Shown: one piece after another, positions 17,396 through 27,292 of the stretch
Layout of the letters: each line of letters begins with the position of its first letter
Numbering within the stretch: position 1 is the stretch's first letter
Source of the DNA: Rhodospirillales bacterium
GTDB taxonomy: Bacteria > Pseudomonadota > Alphaproteobacteria > Rhodospirillales > Defluviicoccaceae
Direction of reading: 5' to 3'
Length of the DNA: 64,000 nt
Assembly: GCA_016710335.1 (NCBI GenBank)
Contig: JADJXQ010000024.1
Span: 220,270-284,269, forward strand
The notes under the pieces: model-generated
Seen by the model: only the letters and a program-made list of their open reading frames with translations
The model's database searches: none
What the model was told of the DNA's origin: nothing
Position numbers and translations under genes: made by a program

Positions 17396-19030
17396 TCAGC
17401 CATCGGCGGTCTCCTGTCCCGGAACGAAATCGTCGACCTGGTGATAGACCGCCCGCACGAAATCTGCGAGCCGAGCTTCCGCAGCGTCCGGGCTTTCTCC
17501 CGGATGCACGGCGGTGACCAGCCTAATCATGGCGCCGTCGGTGCGGTTCTGCGTCAGGGCATCCCAGAAAATCATCCACTTGACGGCGTATTCATTGGTC
17601 AGCAGGCGGCCCCGCTGCTGGAACCAGTAGTAGACCACCTGCTGCAGCGTCCCTTTGGCGATGACGACGCGGTTGACGGAAAGGGCGCCGCCGGCGCCGT
17701 CGACGTTGTCGATCCGCCGCTGGTCCACCTGCATCATTTCCCAGCCGCCGCCGGGAATGCAGGAGCGGGGCGAGTGCGCGGAATGTCCTTTGCGCTGCGA
17801 TGGGTAGTACGCCAGAAAAAAGTTCACCGGGACCCGCTCGTCCGGAGCGACGTAGTTTGCGTGGACGTAGTCCTCGAGCTTGAGAACGTTCAGATAGACC
17901 TGCTCGATGGGCTCTTCCTGACCGCGCCAGTCGTCGATGCGCATCGGAAACGTCGCGAAATTCCTGTGCGGTGGAACTACCTCGGCGCGCGCCGGCAGCA
18001 TGAGGGCGACGCTGGTCATGACTGCCAGCAATGCAAGGTTGACCACGTAGGGTGGAGCCCGCCACGGCGGGGCCGCCGCCGTTCCCGAAGCCGGCTGCTG
18101 CCGTTGCCATTGCAGTTCGAGCAGGTCTGCAAGCGAGTCCGTGCGCCCGCTGAGCCGCGCCAGAAGCAGCATCTCAAGAAACAGAAGGCCGACCCCGAAA
18201 ATGAAAATGATCCAGCCTTCGAAGAAGTGGAGGAATCCCTCCGCCGTCTCGATCCCGAACCGGTCGACGATGACGCCTGTGACGGCGATGCGGAAACTAT
18301 TGATGAAGATCGTGATCGGCCCGGTGGAGACGAACAGCAGGATCTTTTCCCACGTGCGGCCCTTGTACAGGTAGGCGAGCAGAAAGCCGAAGCTCATCAA
18401 CGGGAAAAGGTAGCGCAAGCCCGAACAGGCTTCGACGACCTGAAGCTTGTAGATCCCGAGGTCGATGACGTTGCCTTCCAGAAACACGCTGATCCCCATC
18501 AGGCGGATCATGTCCACGCCGAGGGTTGACGAGATGAGCTGCATGTTGCTGGCGAGGCCCCGGTAGAGGAACGTCGGCAACGGCACGAGAAAGATGAAGT
18601 ACGCCAGCGGCGCCCAGATGACCTTTACCGCACGCCAGCCGATACTCGAGACCACGACCCCGAACAGGGTGATCAACAAGCCGTACTGAATGATCGCAAA
18701 GATCGTGCTCAGCTCGCCGAACAGTCCGGCCGCAAGGCCGATGACGACGATGGGGACACCGGTCCAGGTCGGTCGGATGCCGGCGGCGGCAAGCTCGCCG
18801 CGCTTCTGCCAGATCAGCGCCGCGGAGATGAACGGGATCAGCCAGGCGTGGCTGTATTCATCCAGGGACCAGTCGTTGACCATCTTTGCGACGCCGTCGA
18901 AGAAGATGGCGACGCACAGCCCAATGACCACCGCCCCGCTCAGCAACCAACCGATCGTGTGATGCCGCGCCTCGGCGGCGTCCCGGCCGACGCCGGGCGT
19001 CGATGCTGGATTGGCAGTAGACGGCCTCAT
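17396..19030 (-). CDS. xrtD: Exosortase with fused EpsI domain (XrtD/VPLPA-CTERM-like)
   Basis: Exosortases are membrane cysteine transpeptidases that cut C-terminal sorting tags. About 8 membrane helices fill residues 25-310. The catalytic Cys is in VVEACSGLRYL, the Arg in NSFRIAVTG and the His in GFLHFFEGW. Residues ~330-544 form an EpsI domain (FPMRIDDWRGQ, HSPRSCIPGGGWE) fused in the same chain. That fusion is typical of exosortase D/VPLPA-type enzymes; the subtype is inference. ATG 19030 follows GGGATACGGA. The prsT-like gene lies 42 bases downstream. No substrate with a matching C-terminal tag is visible here. Confidence 0.85.
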   Translation of the reverse strand: MRPSTANPASTPGVGRDAAEARHHTIGWLLSGAVVIGLCVAIFFDGVAKMVNDWSLDEYSHAWLIPFISAALIWQKRGELAAAGIRPTWTGVPIVVIGLAAGLFGELSTIFAIIQYGLLITLFGVVVSSIGWRAVKVIWAPLAYFIFLVPLPTFLYRGLASNMQLISSTLGVDMIRLMGISVFLEGNVIDLGIYKLQVVEACSGLRYLFPLMSFGFLLAYLYKGRTWEKILLFVSTGPITIFINSFRIAVTGVIVDRFGIETAEGFLHFFEGWIIFIFGVGLLFLEMLLLARLSGRTDSLADLLELQWQRQQPASGTAAAPPWRAPPYVVNLALLAVMTSVALMLPARAEVVPPHRNFATFPMRIDDWRGQEEPIEQVYLNVLKLEDYVHANYVAPDERVPVNFFLAYYPSQRKGHSAHSPRSCIPGGGWEMMQVDQRRIDNVDGAGGALSVNRVVIAKGTLQQVVYYWFQQRGRLLTNEYAVKWMIFWDALTQNRTDGAMIRLVTAVHPGESPDAAEARLADFVRAVYHQVDDFVPGQETADG

Positions 19031-19252
19031 TCCGTATCCCGTTGTCTGTTGTCGAGCATCCAAGCTGGGCCGATGGTAGCGCAACCGTTGCGATTAAGGA
19101 ACACACTTCGCTCCCGCCGATAGCGCCTGATGTGAGTTTCTAGCTGTTCAATCTTGCCGACTCATTAAGGTTTGGGCAAGCGCACCCGGTAAGCCTTGTG
19201 CCTGACCGCGGATTTCGTCATTCTCCGGCACGGCTGGAAGCGAGTGAGAACG

Positions 19253-20882
19253 ATGAGCGATAACCGCGTGTACCTTTATGACTGCACCCTGCGCGACGGC
19301 GCGCAGACCCAGGGGGTCAGTTTCAACCCGGCGGACAAGGCGGCGATAACCAGGGAGCTGGACGCACTCGGCGTCGACTATGTCGAAGGCGGCTGGCCGG
19401 GGGCGAACCCGACCGACGACGCCTTCTTCGCGGCGCTGCCGAAGCTGTCCCGTGCGCGGCTCTCCGCCTTCGGGATGACGCGGCGCGCCGGACGCAGCGC
19501 CGACAACGACCCCGGGCTGAACGCCGTGCTGGGATCGGGCGCAGAGGTCGCGTGCCTGGTGGGCAAGAGCTGGGATTTCCAGGTACGCACCGCCCTCGGC
19601 ATCGAGCTCGACGAGAACGTTCGGATGATCGCCGACAGTATCGCTCTGGCCAGGGATAAGCTTTCCGAAGTCCTGTTCGACGCCGAACACTTTTTCGACG
19701 GCTATCGCGCCAACCCCGACTACGCCCTGACCTGCCTCACGGCTGCGTACGAGGCCGGCGCGCGGTGGATCGTGCTGTGCGACACCAACGGCGGCACCCT
19801 GCCCCATGAGGTGGAGGCCTTCGTCGGAGATGTTGCCCGGCACATCCCGGGCGCGCACATCGGCATCCACTGTCATGACGACACCGGCAACGCCGTCGCA
19901 AACAGCCTGGCCGCGGTGCGCGCCGGGGCGCGGCAGGTGCAGGGCACGTTGAATGGCCTTGGGGGAGCGTTGCGGCAACGCCAACCTCGTCTCCATCATT
20001 CCGTCGCTGGTCCTCAAGATGGGGTTCGAAACGGGGGTCACCCGCCGCGACCTCACGCGCCTCACCCACGTCTCGCGCATGCTGGATGAGCGCCTCAATC
20101 GGGCGCCCAACCGCGGCGCGCCCTACGTCGGCGACTCCGCGTTCGCCCATAAGGGTGGTCTGCACGTTTCCGCCGTGGAGCGCGATCCGCGATGCTACGA
20201 GCACATCGAGCCGGAGGCGGTGGGCAATCGCCGACACATCGTCCTCTCCGACCAGGCCGGGCGCGCCAACATCCTGGCGCGGTTCCGCGATATTGGTGTC
20301 GAGATCGACACCAAGGATGCGCGGATCGGCACCCTGCTCGAGACCTTGAAGGAGCGCGAATACGACGGCTATACTTACGACGGCGCCGAGGCCAGCTTCG
20401 AACTTCTGGCCCGCCAGGCGCTGGGCGAGGTGCCCGACTTTTTCCGGTGCTCGAGCTTCCGCGTCATCGACGAGCGCCGCTGGGACGCCAACGGCGATCT
20501 CAAGACCCTCTCCGAAGCGACGGTGAAGGTCGACGTCGCCGGTCATCGCGATGCGGCCGTGGCCGAGGGCAACGGGCCGGTCGACGCCCTCGACCATGCC
20601 TTGCGCAAGGTCTTGACGCCGGTATACGGGCGGCTCAGCGACGTGCGGCTGGTGGACTACAAGGTCCGCATCCTCAATCCGGAAGCCAAGACCCGCGCCA
20701 AGACCCGGGTGATGATCGAGTCGGCATGCGCGCTGACCGGGCGGCACTGGACGACGGTCGGGGTGTCCACCAACATCATCGACGCCTCCTACAGGGCATT
20801 GCGGGACAGCATCGTCTACATTCTGTTCCGCGACCGCCTGGACAAAGCGGAAGAAAGCCGCCGTCGGCCGCCCGCCGCCTGA
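19253..20882 (+). CDS. cimA: (R)-citramalate synthase CimA, with a +1 frameshift
   Basis: CimA condenses pyruvate and acetyl-CoA for isoleucine synthesis. The DRE-TIM barrel shows YDCTLRDGAQTQG near the start, VDYVEGGWPGANPTD, and HCHDDTGNAVANS. The C-terminal LeuA-type dimer/regulatory domain is in the second frame (RNRAPYVGDSAF-like NRGAPYVGDSAFAHKGG onwards). Reading changes frame at the five-G run 19961-19965. With four Gs the sequence reads straight through as GTLNGLGERCGNANLVS, so one inserted G explains the break. It may be a consensus error or a true lesion. ATG 19253 begins MSDNRVYLYD. Confidence 0.85.
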
Positions 20883-20905
20883 CCGCCAGCCATCCGACCG
20901 CCGAC

Positions 20906-21706
20906 GTGGCCACGCCCGATGTGACGGTCGCGTCGTCGCTGCCGCACGGCGGTCCCGCAATCGTGTTGGTCGAGCCGCAACTCGGCGAAAACATCGGCAT
21001 GGTTGCCCGCGCCATGCTCAACTGCGGCCTCTCCGATTTGCGCCTCGTGCGACCGCGCGAGCCTTGGCCGAACGCCAAGGCAGAGGCCGCATCCGCCGGC
21101 GCCGACGGGGTGATCGCGGGCGCTCGCCTGTTCGGAACGACGGGTGGGGCGATCGCCGATCTTCGTCGGGTTTATGCGACGACGGCGCGTCTTCGCGACA
21201 TGACCAAACGCGTCGTGACACCGCGGGATCTCGCCGCCGACCTCCGCGCCCAGGATGACCGCGGGCGGAGCAGCGGCATTCTGTTCGGCAAGGAGGCGAA
21301 CGGTCTCAACAACGATGACGTCGCCATGGCGGACGCAGTGGTCACGGCGCCGTTGAACCCTGCCTTCAGCTCGCTCAATCTGGCGATGATGGTGCTGTTG
21401 GTCGGCTACGAGTGGTACCTCGGCGGGGCGGCGGAGCAGCCGCCGGCGGGCGTCCGCATGACCATGCCGAAGGGGACCCGGCCCGCTAACAAGCAGGAGA
21501 TGCTGGGGCTGTTCGAGCACCTGGAGCGCGAATTGGATGCCTGCGGTTTCTTGCGCCTCGAGGAGAAGAGGCCGATCATGATCCGCAGTCTGCGCAACGC
21601 CCTCGGACGCGCCGGGCTGACCGAGCAGGAAGTCCGGACGCTGCGCGGCGTCATCGCCTGCCTCGCCGCCCCGCGAGGCTCGCATCGCACGCACGGATCG
21701 GACTGA
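20906..21706 (+). CDS. trmJ: SpoU/TrmJ-family tRNA/rRNA 2'-O-methyltransferase
   Basis: About 266 residues match the TrmJ branch of SPOUT methyltransferases, which 2'-O-methylate position 32 of tRNA with SAM. Signatures are IVLVEPQLGENIGMVARAM near the N-terminus, ILFGKEANGLNNDD in the middle, and the knot motif APLNPAFSSLNLAMMV. A helical tail (KRPIMIRSLRNALGRAGL) follows, as in the family. GTG 20906 is chosen; GTG 20921 is possible. It begins 23 bases after cimA and precedes tRNA-Ser. Confidence 0.88.
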   Translation: MATPDVTVASSLPHGGPAIVLVEPQLGENIGMVARAMLNCGLSDLRLVRPREPWPNAKAEAASAGADGVIAGARLFGTTGGAIADLRRVYATTARLRDMTKRVVTPRDLAADLRAQDDRGRSSGILFGKEANGLNNDDVAMADAVVTAPLNPAFSSLNLAMMVLLVGYEWYLGGAAEQPPAGVRMTMPKGTRPANKQEMLGLFEHLERELDACGFLRLEEKRPIMIRSLRNALGRAGLTEQEVRTLRGVIACLAAPRGSHRTHGSD

Positions 21707-21809
21707 AAGACGCAGCGGAACCCGCTTCCTGGGGGGTCACCTCTCCGTTGCGAGCCGGAGCAACGTCGGCTAGGTTGTGCAGGCGGCGATTCCCCTGCGC
21801 CGCATCGTC

Positions 21810-21899
21810 GGAGGGATGGCCGAGCGGCTGAAGGCGCACGCTTGGAAAGCGTGTTCACGGGCAACCGTGACGTGGGTTCGAATCCCACTCCCTCCGCCA
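21810..21899 (+). tRNA. tRNA-Ser (anticodon GGA)
   Basis: The acceptor strands GGAGGGA and TCCCTCC pair, followed by discriminator G and an encoded CCA. The anticodon stem CACGC/GCGTG encloses TTGGAAA with anticodon GGA. The long variable arm (TCACGG-GCAA-CCGTGA) is the class II hallmark of tRNA-Ser, and GGTTCGAATCC forms the T arm. It marks the edge between core genes and the defence island. Confidence 0.97.
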
Positions 21900-22211
21900 A
21901 CTGCGTCGCGCACAACACTCTCCGGCGCCGTGTGGGGTGCCAAAAAACGCCAAGAATTGCGCACTTCTGGCCGAAAACCTGTTGACCTCGCAGGCGGCGG
22001 AAGAGCCGAATTCGTTCTCTCTCCGCCCCCTTTCTCCGAAGCTCCTGACTTCGCCCAAACAGTACGGTTTTTTAAAGCGTTGATGTGACGTCCTTATTCG
22101 GCATAGAAAATCCGTACTTTTCGAACTGCGCTCGGATGGGCGACGGAATCTGGCGTCGAACTTTGCATTGATCGTTGAGAATTTCCCCAATGGGGTTGGG
22201 ACGATGATCAT
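21900..22211. other. Gene-free spacer between tRNA-Ser and the type III RM locus
   Basis: I see no convincing gene here. The sequence is less GC-rich than its surroundings in places (TACGGTTTTTTAAAGCG near 22064). It may hold the promoter of the restriction-modification operon. I did not find a copy of the tRNA 3' end in it. Confidence 0.5.
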
Positions 22212-22391
22212 TTGTTGCTAACCCGTCGTCAGCCGCTTCGAGCGTGGGCGACTAATTCGCTCCTGGCGCCCCAATGCGACGGCGAACGCAACGAAGCCCT
22301 GGTGGTAATCGCGGTCGAGGAATACGAGAAGGTGACCGGCACCGTCGTTCCGCCGACCCGCGACAAGAACACGGAAACGAACGGTGATTGA
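22212..22391 (+). CDS. Short reading frame coupled to mod (possible remnant)
   Basis: A 59-codon frame opened by TTG ends in TGA whose last base is the first base of the mod ATG (TGATG), the usual sign of translational coupling. The C-terminal part, EALVVIAVEEYEKVTG, resembles the small helical/beta segments of Phd-type antitoxins, but the match is weak. It may be the tail of a gene removed when the island formed. No clear ribosome-binding site is seen. Confidence 0.3.
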   Translation: MLLTRRQPLRAWATNSLLAPQCDGERNEALVVIAVEEYEKVTGTVVPPTRDKNTETNGD

Positions 22392-23946
22392 TGCCGATCT
22401 TGAGCTGGCTCACCCGAGACGAGGACATTCGCACTGCGCAGCGCGTTCCCTACCGGCTTCTGGAGGAAGTCTCCGACCTGTCGGCGGGCGACGGCGATTC
22501 GGGCAACATGCTGATACAGGGCGACAACCTCGAAGCGCTGAAGGCGCTGCTGCCGTTCTATGCAGGTCGGGTGAAGTGCATCTATATCGACCCGCCCTAC
22601 AACACGCGCTCGGCCTTCGAGCATTACGACGACAACCTCGAGCACACGCATTGGCTCGCCATGATGTGGCCCCGGCTCGAACTCCTGCGCGATCTGTTGG
22701 CCGAGGATGGCTCGATCTGGGTGTCCATCGACGACAACGAAGGGCACTACCTCAAGGTCATCTTGGATGAGGTGTTCGGTCGATCAAACTTCATCGATAC
22801 CGTCATCTGGCGGAAGAACTATTCGCCAAAGTCGAGTGCTCGCCATTTTTCGTCCGACCACGACTACATTCTCGTTTTTGCCAGAAACGCGGACGCCTTC
22901 AAACCGAACTTGATGCCCCGGACCGAGAAGCAGGACAAGGCGTATAGGAATCTTGATAACGACCCTCGCGGCCCTTGGAAGACAAGCGACCTTTCAGCCC
23001 GCAACTTTTATAGCCTCGGCAAGTACGCGATCACCACACCCAGTGGACGTGTGATCAAGGGGCCACCAGGCGGCAACTATTGGCGCGTTTCAGAAGAAAA
23101 CTTCTGGGAACTGGACGCGGACAAGCGCATTTGGTGGGGCAAGAACGGCGACGCAATCCCGCAGATCAAGCGCTTTCTCTCAGAGGTAAAGCAGGGTGTT
23201 ACTCCCCAGACAATCTGGTCATACGAGGAAGTTGGTCACACTCAGGAAGCGAAAAAGGAAATCCTGAAGCTCTTTGGGGAGGACGTTTTTCTAACACCGA
23301 AACCAGAGCGTCTCATGCAGAGAGTACTTCAGGTGGCTACGAACCCCGGCGATCTCGTGCTCGACTCCTTCCTTGGCTCGGGCACAACGGCCGCTGTCGC
23401 CACAAGATGGCCCGACGCTACATCGGCATCGAGATGGGCGAGCAAGCAGTAACCCACTGCGCTCCACGTCTCAAAAAGAGCATCGATGGCGAGCAAGGCG
23501 GGATTTCCGACGCGGTCGGCTGGAAGGGAAGCGGCGGTTTCCGGTTCTATCGGCTCGGCCCGCCCGTCTTCGACGGGCAAGGCCACATCCGGCAGGACAT
23601 CCGCTTCCCCGTGCTCGCGGCGCATGTCTGGTTCTCGGAAACCGACCGGCCGTGGGATGGGAAGGGCGATAGCCCGCTGCTCGGTACTCATGATGGCCGC
23701 GCCTATGCGCTGCTCTACAACGGCATCCTCGGCGACAAGCGGCCGGGTGGCGGCAATGTGCTGACCCGCGCGACGCTCGCGCTGATCCGCGAAGACATCG
23801 CGAAGACCGCACCGGGATTCGCCAAGGAGTACCCGGACTATCCGCTCACGGTCTATGGCGAGCAGTCCCGGCTAACTGCCGCCACGCTCGACCGCGAGCG
23901 CATCACGTTCAAGCAGACGCCCTACGACGTCAAAGCGCGGGCCTGA
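22391..23946 (+). CDS. mod: Type III restriction-modification DNA methyltransferase (Mod), with a -1 frameshift
   Basis: Mod methylates adenine (N6) at an asymmetric site and gives the type III complex its specificity. The beta-class order is seen: catalytic motif IV YIDPPYNT near residue 65, target-recognition region, then the SAM motif LDSFLGSGTT near residue 322. The frame changes at 23400-23401: GTCGCCACAAG should be GTCGCCCACAAG, giving AVAHKMARRYIGIEMG, so one C is missing from a C run. The continuation to 23946 carries the C-terminal part. As read, translation stops at 23452. The res gene starts 11 bases on. Confidence 0.85.
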
Positions 23947-23957
23947 GGGGGCATCTG

Positions 23958-26588
23958 ATGAAGCTGAAGCAATACCAGACCGATACTCTCTCCATTCTCC
24001 GCCGCTTTTTCGAGGAGGCACGCGTCGCGGGCCCAAAGGGCGCCTACGAGGCGATCACCAAGGAGACTGAGCAGGCGAAGCGGCTCGGCCGCTATGGCGG
24101 CACCTACACGCCGCTCGCAGAGTTGCCGGCCGTGCCCTACGTCTGCCTGCGACTGCCGACTGGCGGCGGCAAGACGATCCTCGGCGCCCATTCCATCGGC
24201 ATCGCGCGCGATTCCTGGGTGGAGAAGGACTATCCGATGGTCCTGTGGCTGGTGCCGTCGAACACCATCCGGCTGCAGACGGCCGAGGCGCTGAAGAACG
24301 CCCGCCACCCCTATCGGCAGGCGCTGGACGAGGCCTTCGACGGCCGGGTGCGCGTGTTCGACATCGCCGATTTCACGCACATCCGCCCACACGACATCCG
24401 CGACCATTGCTGCATCGTCGCGGGCACGATCCAGACCCTGCGGGTGTCGAACACGGAGGGCCGCAAGGTCTATGCCCACAACGAAAATATGGAGCCGCAT
24501 TTCATCGCGCTGCCCAAGTCCCTGCCCGGGCTGGAGTCACTGGACGGCGGCGGCGTGAAATTCTCCTTCGCCAACCTGATGCACATCCACCGGCCGCTGA
24601 TGATCGTGGACGAGGCGCACAATGCCGTCACCGGGCTTACGCGGGAGATGCAGGCGCGGGTAAACCCGTCCGCCATCATCGAGTTCACGGCGACGCCGCG
24701 CCTAAACTCCAACATCCTGCACAGCGTGACGGCGCAGGAGCTGAAGCTCGAAGAGATGATCAAGCTGCCGATCATGCTGTCCGAGCACGACACATGGCAG
24801 AACGCGGTGAACGGCGCCATCGCGGCACGCGCCTCGCTGGCCGAGGAGGCCGACAAGGACCCCGACTACATCCGCCCCATCGTCTTGTTTCAGGCGCAGC
24901 CGAAGAACCAAGAGGTGACGGTCGACGCGCTGAAGAAGCACCTGATGGAGGTCGAGCAGATCCCCGAAGAGAAGATCGCCGTGGCGACCGGCGACCAGCG
25001 CGAGCTCGACGGCATCAATCTGTTCGATCCGAAGTGCCCCATCGAATACGTGATCACCGTGGAGGCGCTGAAGGAGGGATGGGACTGCTCCTTCGCTTAC
25101 GCCTTCTGCTCTGTCTCGCGGATTCAAAGCGCGGTGGACGTCGAGCAGCTGCTCGGGCGCGTGCTGCGGATGCCCTACGCCGAGCGCCGCAAGGCGGACG
25201 CGCTGAACCGGTCCTATGCCTTTCTATCGGAGCCATCCTTTGGCGAAGCGGCGCGGTCGCTGGCCGACAAACTGGTCGCCATGGGCTTCGAGGAGGACGA
25301 GGCACGCGACAACATCGAGCCCGCGCAAACCTCTCTCGATGCCGATACCGGACTGTTCGGCCCGCGCGACAAGCCGAAACCGACCTTCACGCATACCGTG
25401 ACGGCGAAGCCCGAGGTGGTTGCCGAGTTGAAGAAGCGCGAGGGCGTAAGCGTCCGCGACACCGGCGGCGGCAAGATCGAGATCGCTGTCACCGGCCGCG
25501 TCGACGGCGGGCTCGAAAAGGTGATCACCGAGGCGCTGCCCGAGACGGAACGGAAGGGATTCGCCGAAGCCGTCTCGAAATACCGCGTCGATGTGAAGGA
25601 CCAGTTGTCGCCCGCCGAACAGGGCGAGACCTTCGAGGTCCCGCGCCTGATGTCGGAGATCCAGGGCGAGCTGGAGTTCGCCGACACCGACGTGTTCATG
25701 GAATTTCACGATTGGTCGCTGCTTGATCATTCGTCGAAGCTGGGCGAGGCCGAGTTCGCGATCCGCGAGACGGCGCGCAGCTTCGAAATCGACCTCGACG
25801 GCAACCGCATCACCTATCAGTTTGCCGACGAGGCAGAGCAGCTGGCGTTCGACGTCGATGTCGAGGGCTGGACGCCGGAGGCGCTGGTGCTGTGGCTTGA
25901 CAGGCAGGTGCGCCAGCCGGATATCCACCAGACCGAGCTACTGCGCTGGCTACGCGACCTCGTCGGCCATTTGATCAATGGACGCGGGATACACATCGCG
26001 GCGCTCATGCGCTGCAAGTTCATCCTCGCTCGCAAGGTTCGAGAAAAGCTCGCTGCCATCCGCCAACAGGAAAGGGATGGCGTCTACCAGCGCTACCTGT
26101 TCGCCCCGGAAGCCAAGGTGGACGTGTCATTTGACGAGGCGTTCGCCTTCAAGGACGGGATGTACTGGGACCAGCGCCGGTATCGTGGGCACTGGAAGCC
26201 GCGAAAGCACTTCCTCGGCCCCGACCACGTTCCGGCCTTCGACGGCGCCGAGAATGGCGAGGAGTTCCAGTGCGCCCGGGCCATCGACAGCTTGCCGGGC
26301 CTGAAGTTCTGGATCCGCAACGTCGCACGCCACCCCAACTCGTTCTGGTTGCCGACGGCTACGGACAAGTTCTATCCGGATTTCGTGGCGCAGTTGGATG
26401 ACGGCCGTCTGTTTGTCGTCGAGTACAAAGGCGCCCATATCGTCGACGGCCCCGACACTGCCGAGAAGCGCACCATCGGCCAGCTATGGGAGAACAGGAG
26501 CGGAGGCGAAGGGATGTTCATCGTTGTCGAGAAAACAGTCGACGGGAAAGACATGCGGACGCAGATGATAGACATGACTGGCGCATAG
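23958..26588 (+). CDS. res: Type III restriction enzyme Res subunit (helicase/nuclease)
   Basis: Res (876 aa) translocates and cuts DNA with Mod. The SF2 helicase core shows Walker A LPTGGGKT near residue 69 and the DEAH-type box IVDEAHNAV near 216, with the motif VI-like VEQLLGRVLRMPY near 395. A C-terminal PD-(D/E)XK nuclease is visible as FYPDFVAQLDDG followed by VVEYKGAH. The length and order are normal and the frame is intact. The gene starts 11 bases after mod and forms its operon. Confidence 0.93.
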   Translation: MKLKQYQTDTLSILRRFFEEARVAGPKGAYEAITKETEQAKRLGRYGGTYTPLAELPAVPYVCLRLPTGGGKTILGAHSIGIARDSWVEKDYPMVLWLVPSNTIRLQTAEALKNARHPYRQALDEAFDGRVRVFDIADFTHIRPHDIRDHCCIVAGTIQTLRVSNTEGRKVYAHNENMEPHFIALPKSLPGLESLDGGGVKFSFANLMHIHRPLMIVDEAHNAVTGLTREMQARVNPSAIIEFTATPRLNSNILHSVTAQELKLEEMIKLPIMLSEHDTWQNAVNGAIAARASLAEEADKDPDYIRPIVLFQAQPKNQEVTVDALKKHLMEVEQIPEEKIAVATGDQRELDGINLFDPKCPIEYVITVEALKEGWDCSFAYAFCSVSRIQSAVDVEQLLGRVLRMPYAERRKADALNRSYAFLSEPSFGEAARSLADKLVAMGFEEDEARDNIEPAQTSLDADTGLFGPRDKPKPTFTHTVTAKPEVVAELKKREGVSVRDTGGGKIEIAVTGRVDGGLEKVITEALPETERKGFAEAVSKYRVDVKDQLSPAEQGETFEVPRLMSEIQGELEFADTDVFMEFHDWSLLDHSSKLGEAEFAIRETARSFEIDLDGNRITYQFADEAEQLAFDVDVEGWTPEALVLWLDRQVRQPDIHQTELLRWLRDLVGHLINGRGIHIAALMRCKFILARKVREKLAAIRQQERDGVYQRYLFAPEAKVDVSFDEAFAFKDGMYWDQRRYRGHWKPRKHFLGPDHVPAFDGAENGEEFQCARAIDSLPGLKFWIRNVARHPNSFWLPTATDKFYPDFVAQLDDGRLFVVEYKGAHIVDGPDTAEKRTIGQLWENRSGGEGMFIVVEKTVDGKDMRTQMIDMTGA

Positions 26589-26767
26589 GTTAGCGGCTTC
26601 CGTAGCAGATGTGCTGACGGTCGCCCTTTTCTCAAAGGCGGCGCGTCGAAGCTTGGAACGCAAAAATTTGATGGAGGAAGGTCAAGAGCGGAGTATCCGG
26701 ATGCTCGATAAGAATGGCACTAACATAGGTTTCGTGATCACGGCGGCCCGCCTTGAGACATTGCGGC

Positions 26768-27292
26768 TCAAACTATCATGGGCAGGGGCTTCGCAGTCTC
26801 CAAGGCGACGAGCTGCCGGTATGCTTCCTTCGCTCCTTCGATTCGGCCGCCACCGACCTTCTCCGGCTTCCGTCGGGCCGTCTCTTCCCATGGATCGTTA
26901 TAGCCCTCCACCGCACTGAGGTAGGCAGCAGTGGCGGCGAGTTCCAATTCGATGGGGGCTATTGTCGCGGCGCTCTTACAGAAAGTGGCACGTGGCCCGT
27001 TAGTCCGGGCGCCTGCAGCGTCGGAGGCCTTGTAGATCGAGTAGACCCCCCCCCAATTCGCCACGCGTTCGACCTCTGTTACCAAGCCGAATGCATCAGC
27101 CATCCTTATGGCGTTCGCTAAATCCTCGCTGTACGGTCCGTAGTGACGGTACTCGAAGTCGAACCCGTCTCCGAAGCCAGCCAGCTCCAATAGATACGCA
27201 ACCTTCTGGAGTTTGGTGCGGCCGATAATTTCGCCACCGGCGTCGCGCACGATTTCGGCTGCTTTCTCTCGATCTCGCTTGTCACTACCCAT
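26768..27292 (-). CDS. YwgA/Panacea-like small protein paired with an HD phosphohydrolase
   Basis: The 174-residue product begins with SDKRDREKAAEIVRDAGG, then GRTKLQKVAYLLELAG and FEYRHYGPYSEDL. The Lys-Leu-Gln-Lys helix and the Tyr-Gly-Pro turn are typical of YwgA and Panacea/SocA-type domains found in antitoxins and defence loci. A later helix (YLSAVEGYNDPWEETARRKPEKVGGG) continues the frame. The start overlaps the HD gene by eight bases. A nine-G tract on the coding strand (27046-27054) lies in the middle. Function is inferred only from family resemblance and pairing. Confidence 0.7.
   Translation of the reverse strand: MGSDKRDREKAAEIVRDAGGEIIGRTKLQKVAYLLELAGFGDGFDFEYRHYGPYSEDLANAIRMADAFGLVTEVERVANWGGVYSIYKASDAAGARTNGPRATFCKSAATIAPIELELAATAAYLSAVEGYNDPWEETARRKPEKVGGGRIEGAKEAYRQLVALETAKPLPMIV
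27046..27054 (-). repeat. Homopolymeric G9 tract inside a coding sequence
   Basis: Nine consecutive C on the plus strand encode Trp-Gly-Gly-Val in the YwgA-like gene (AAT TGG GGG GGG GTC). Tracts of this length change by slipped-strand mispairing and can switch a gene on and off. In the present sequence the frame is open on both sides, so the gene reads as ON. Confidence 0.6.

Noticed and set aside
26611..26919. 102-codon plus-strand frame after res
   Set aside because: Its second half is antisense to the YwgA-like gene and its first half has no homology or ribosome-binding site.
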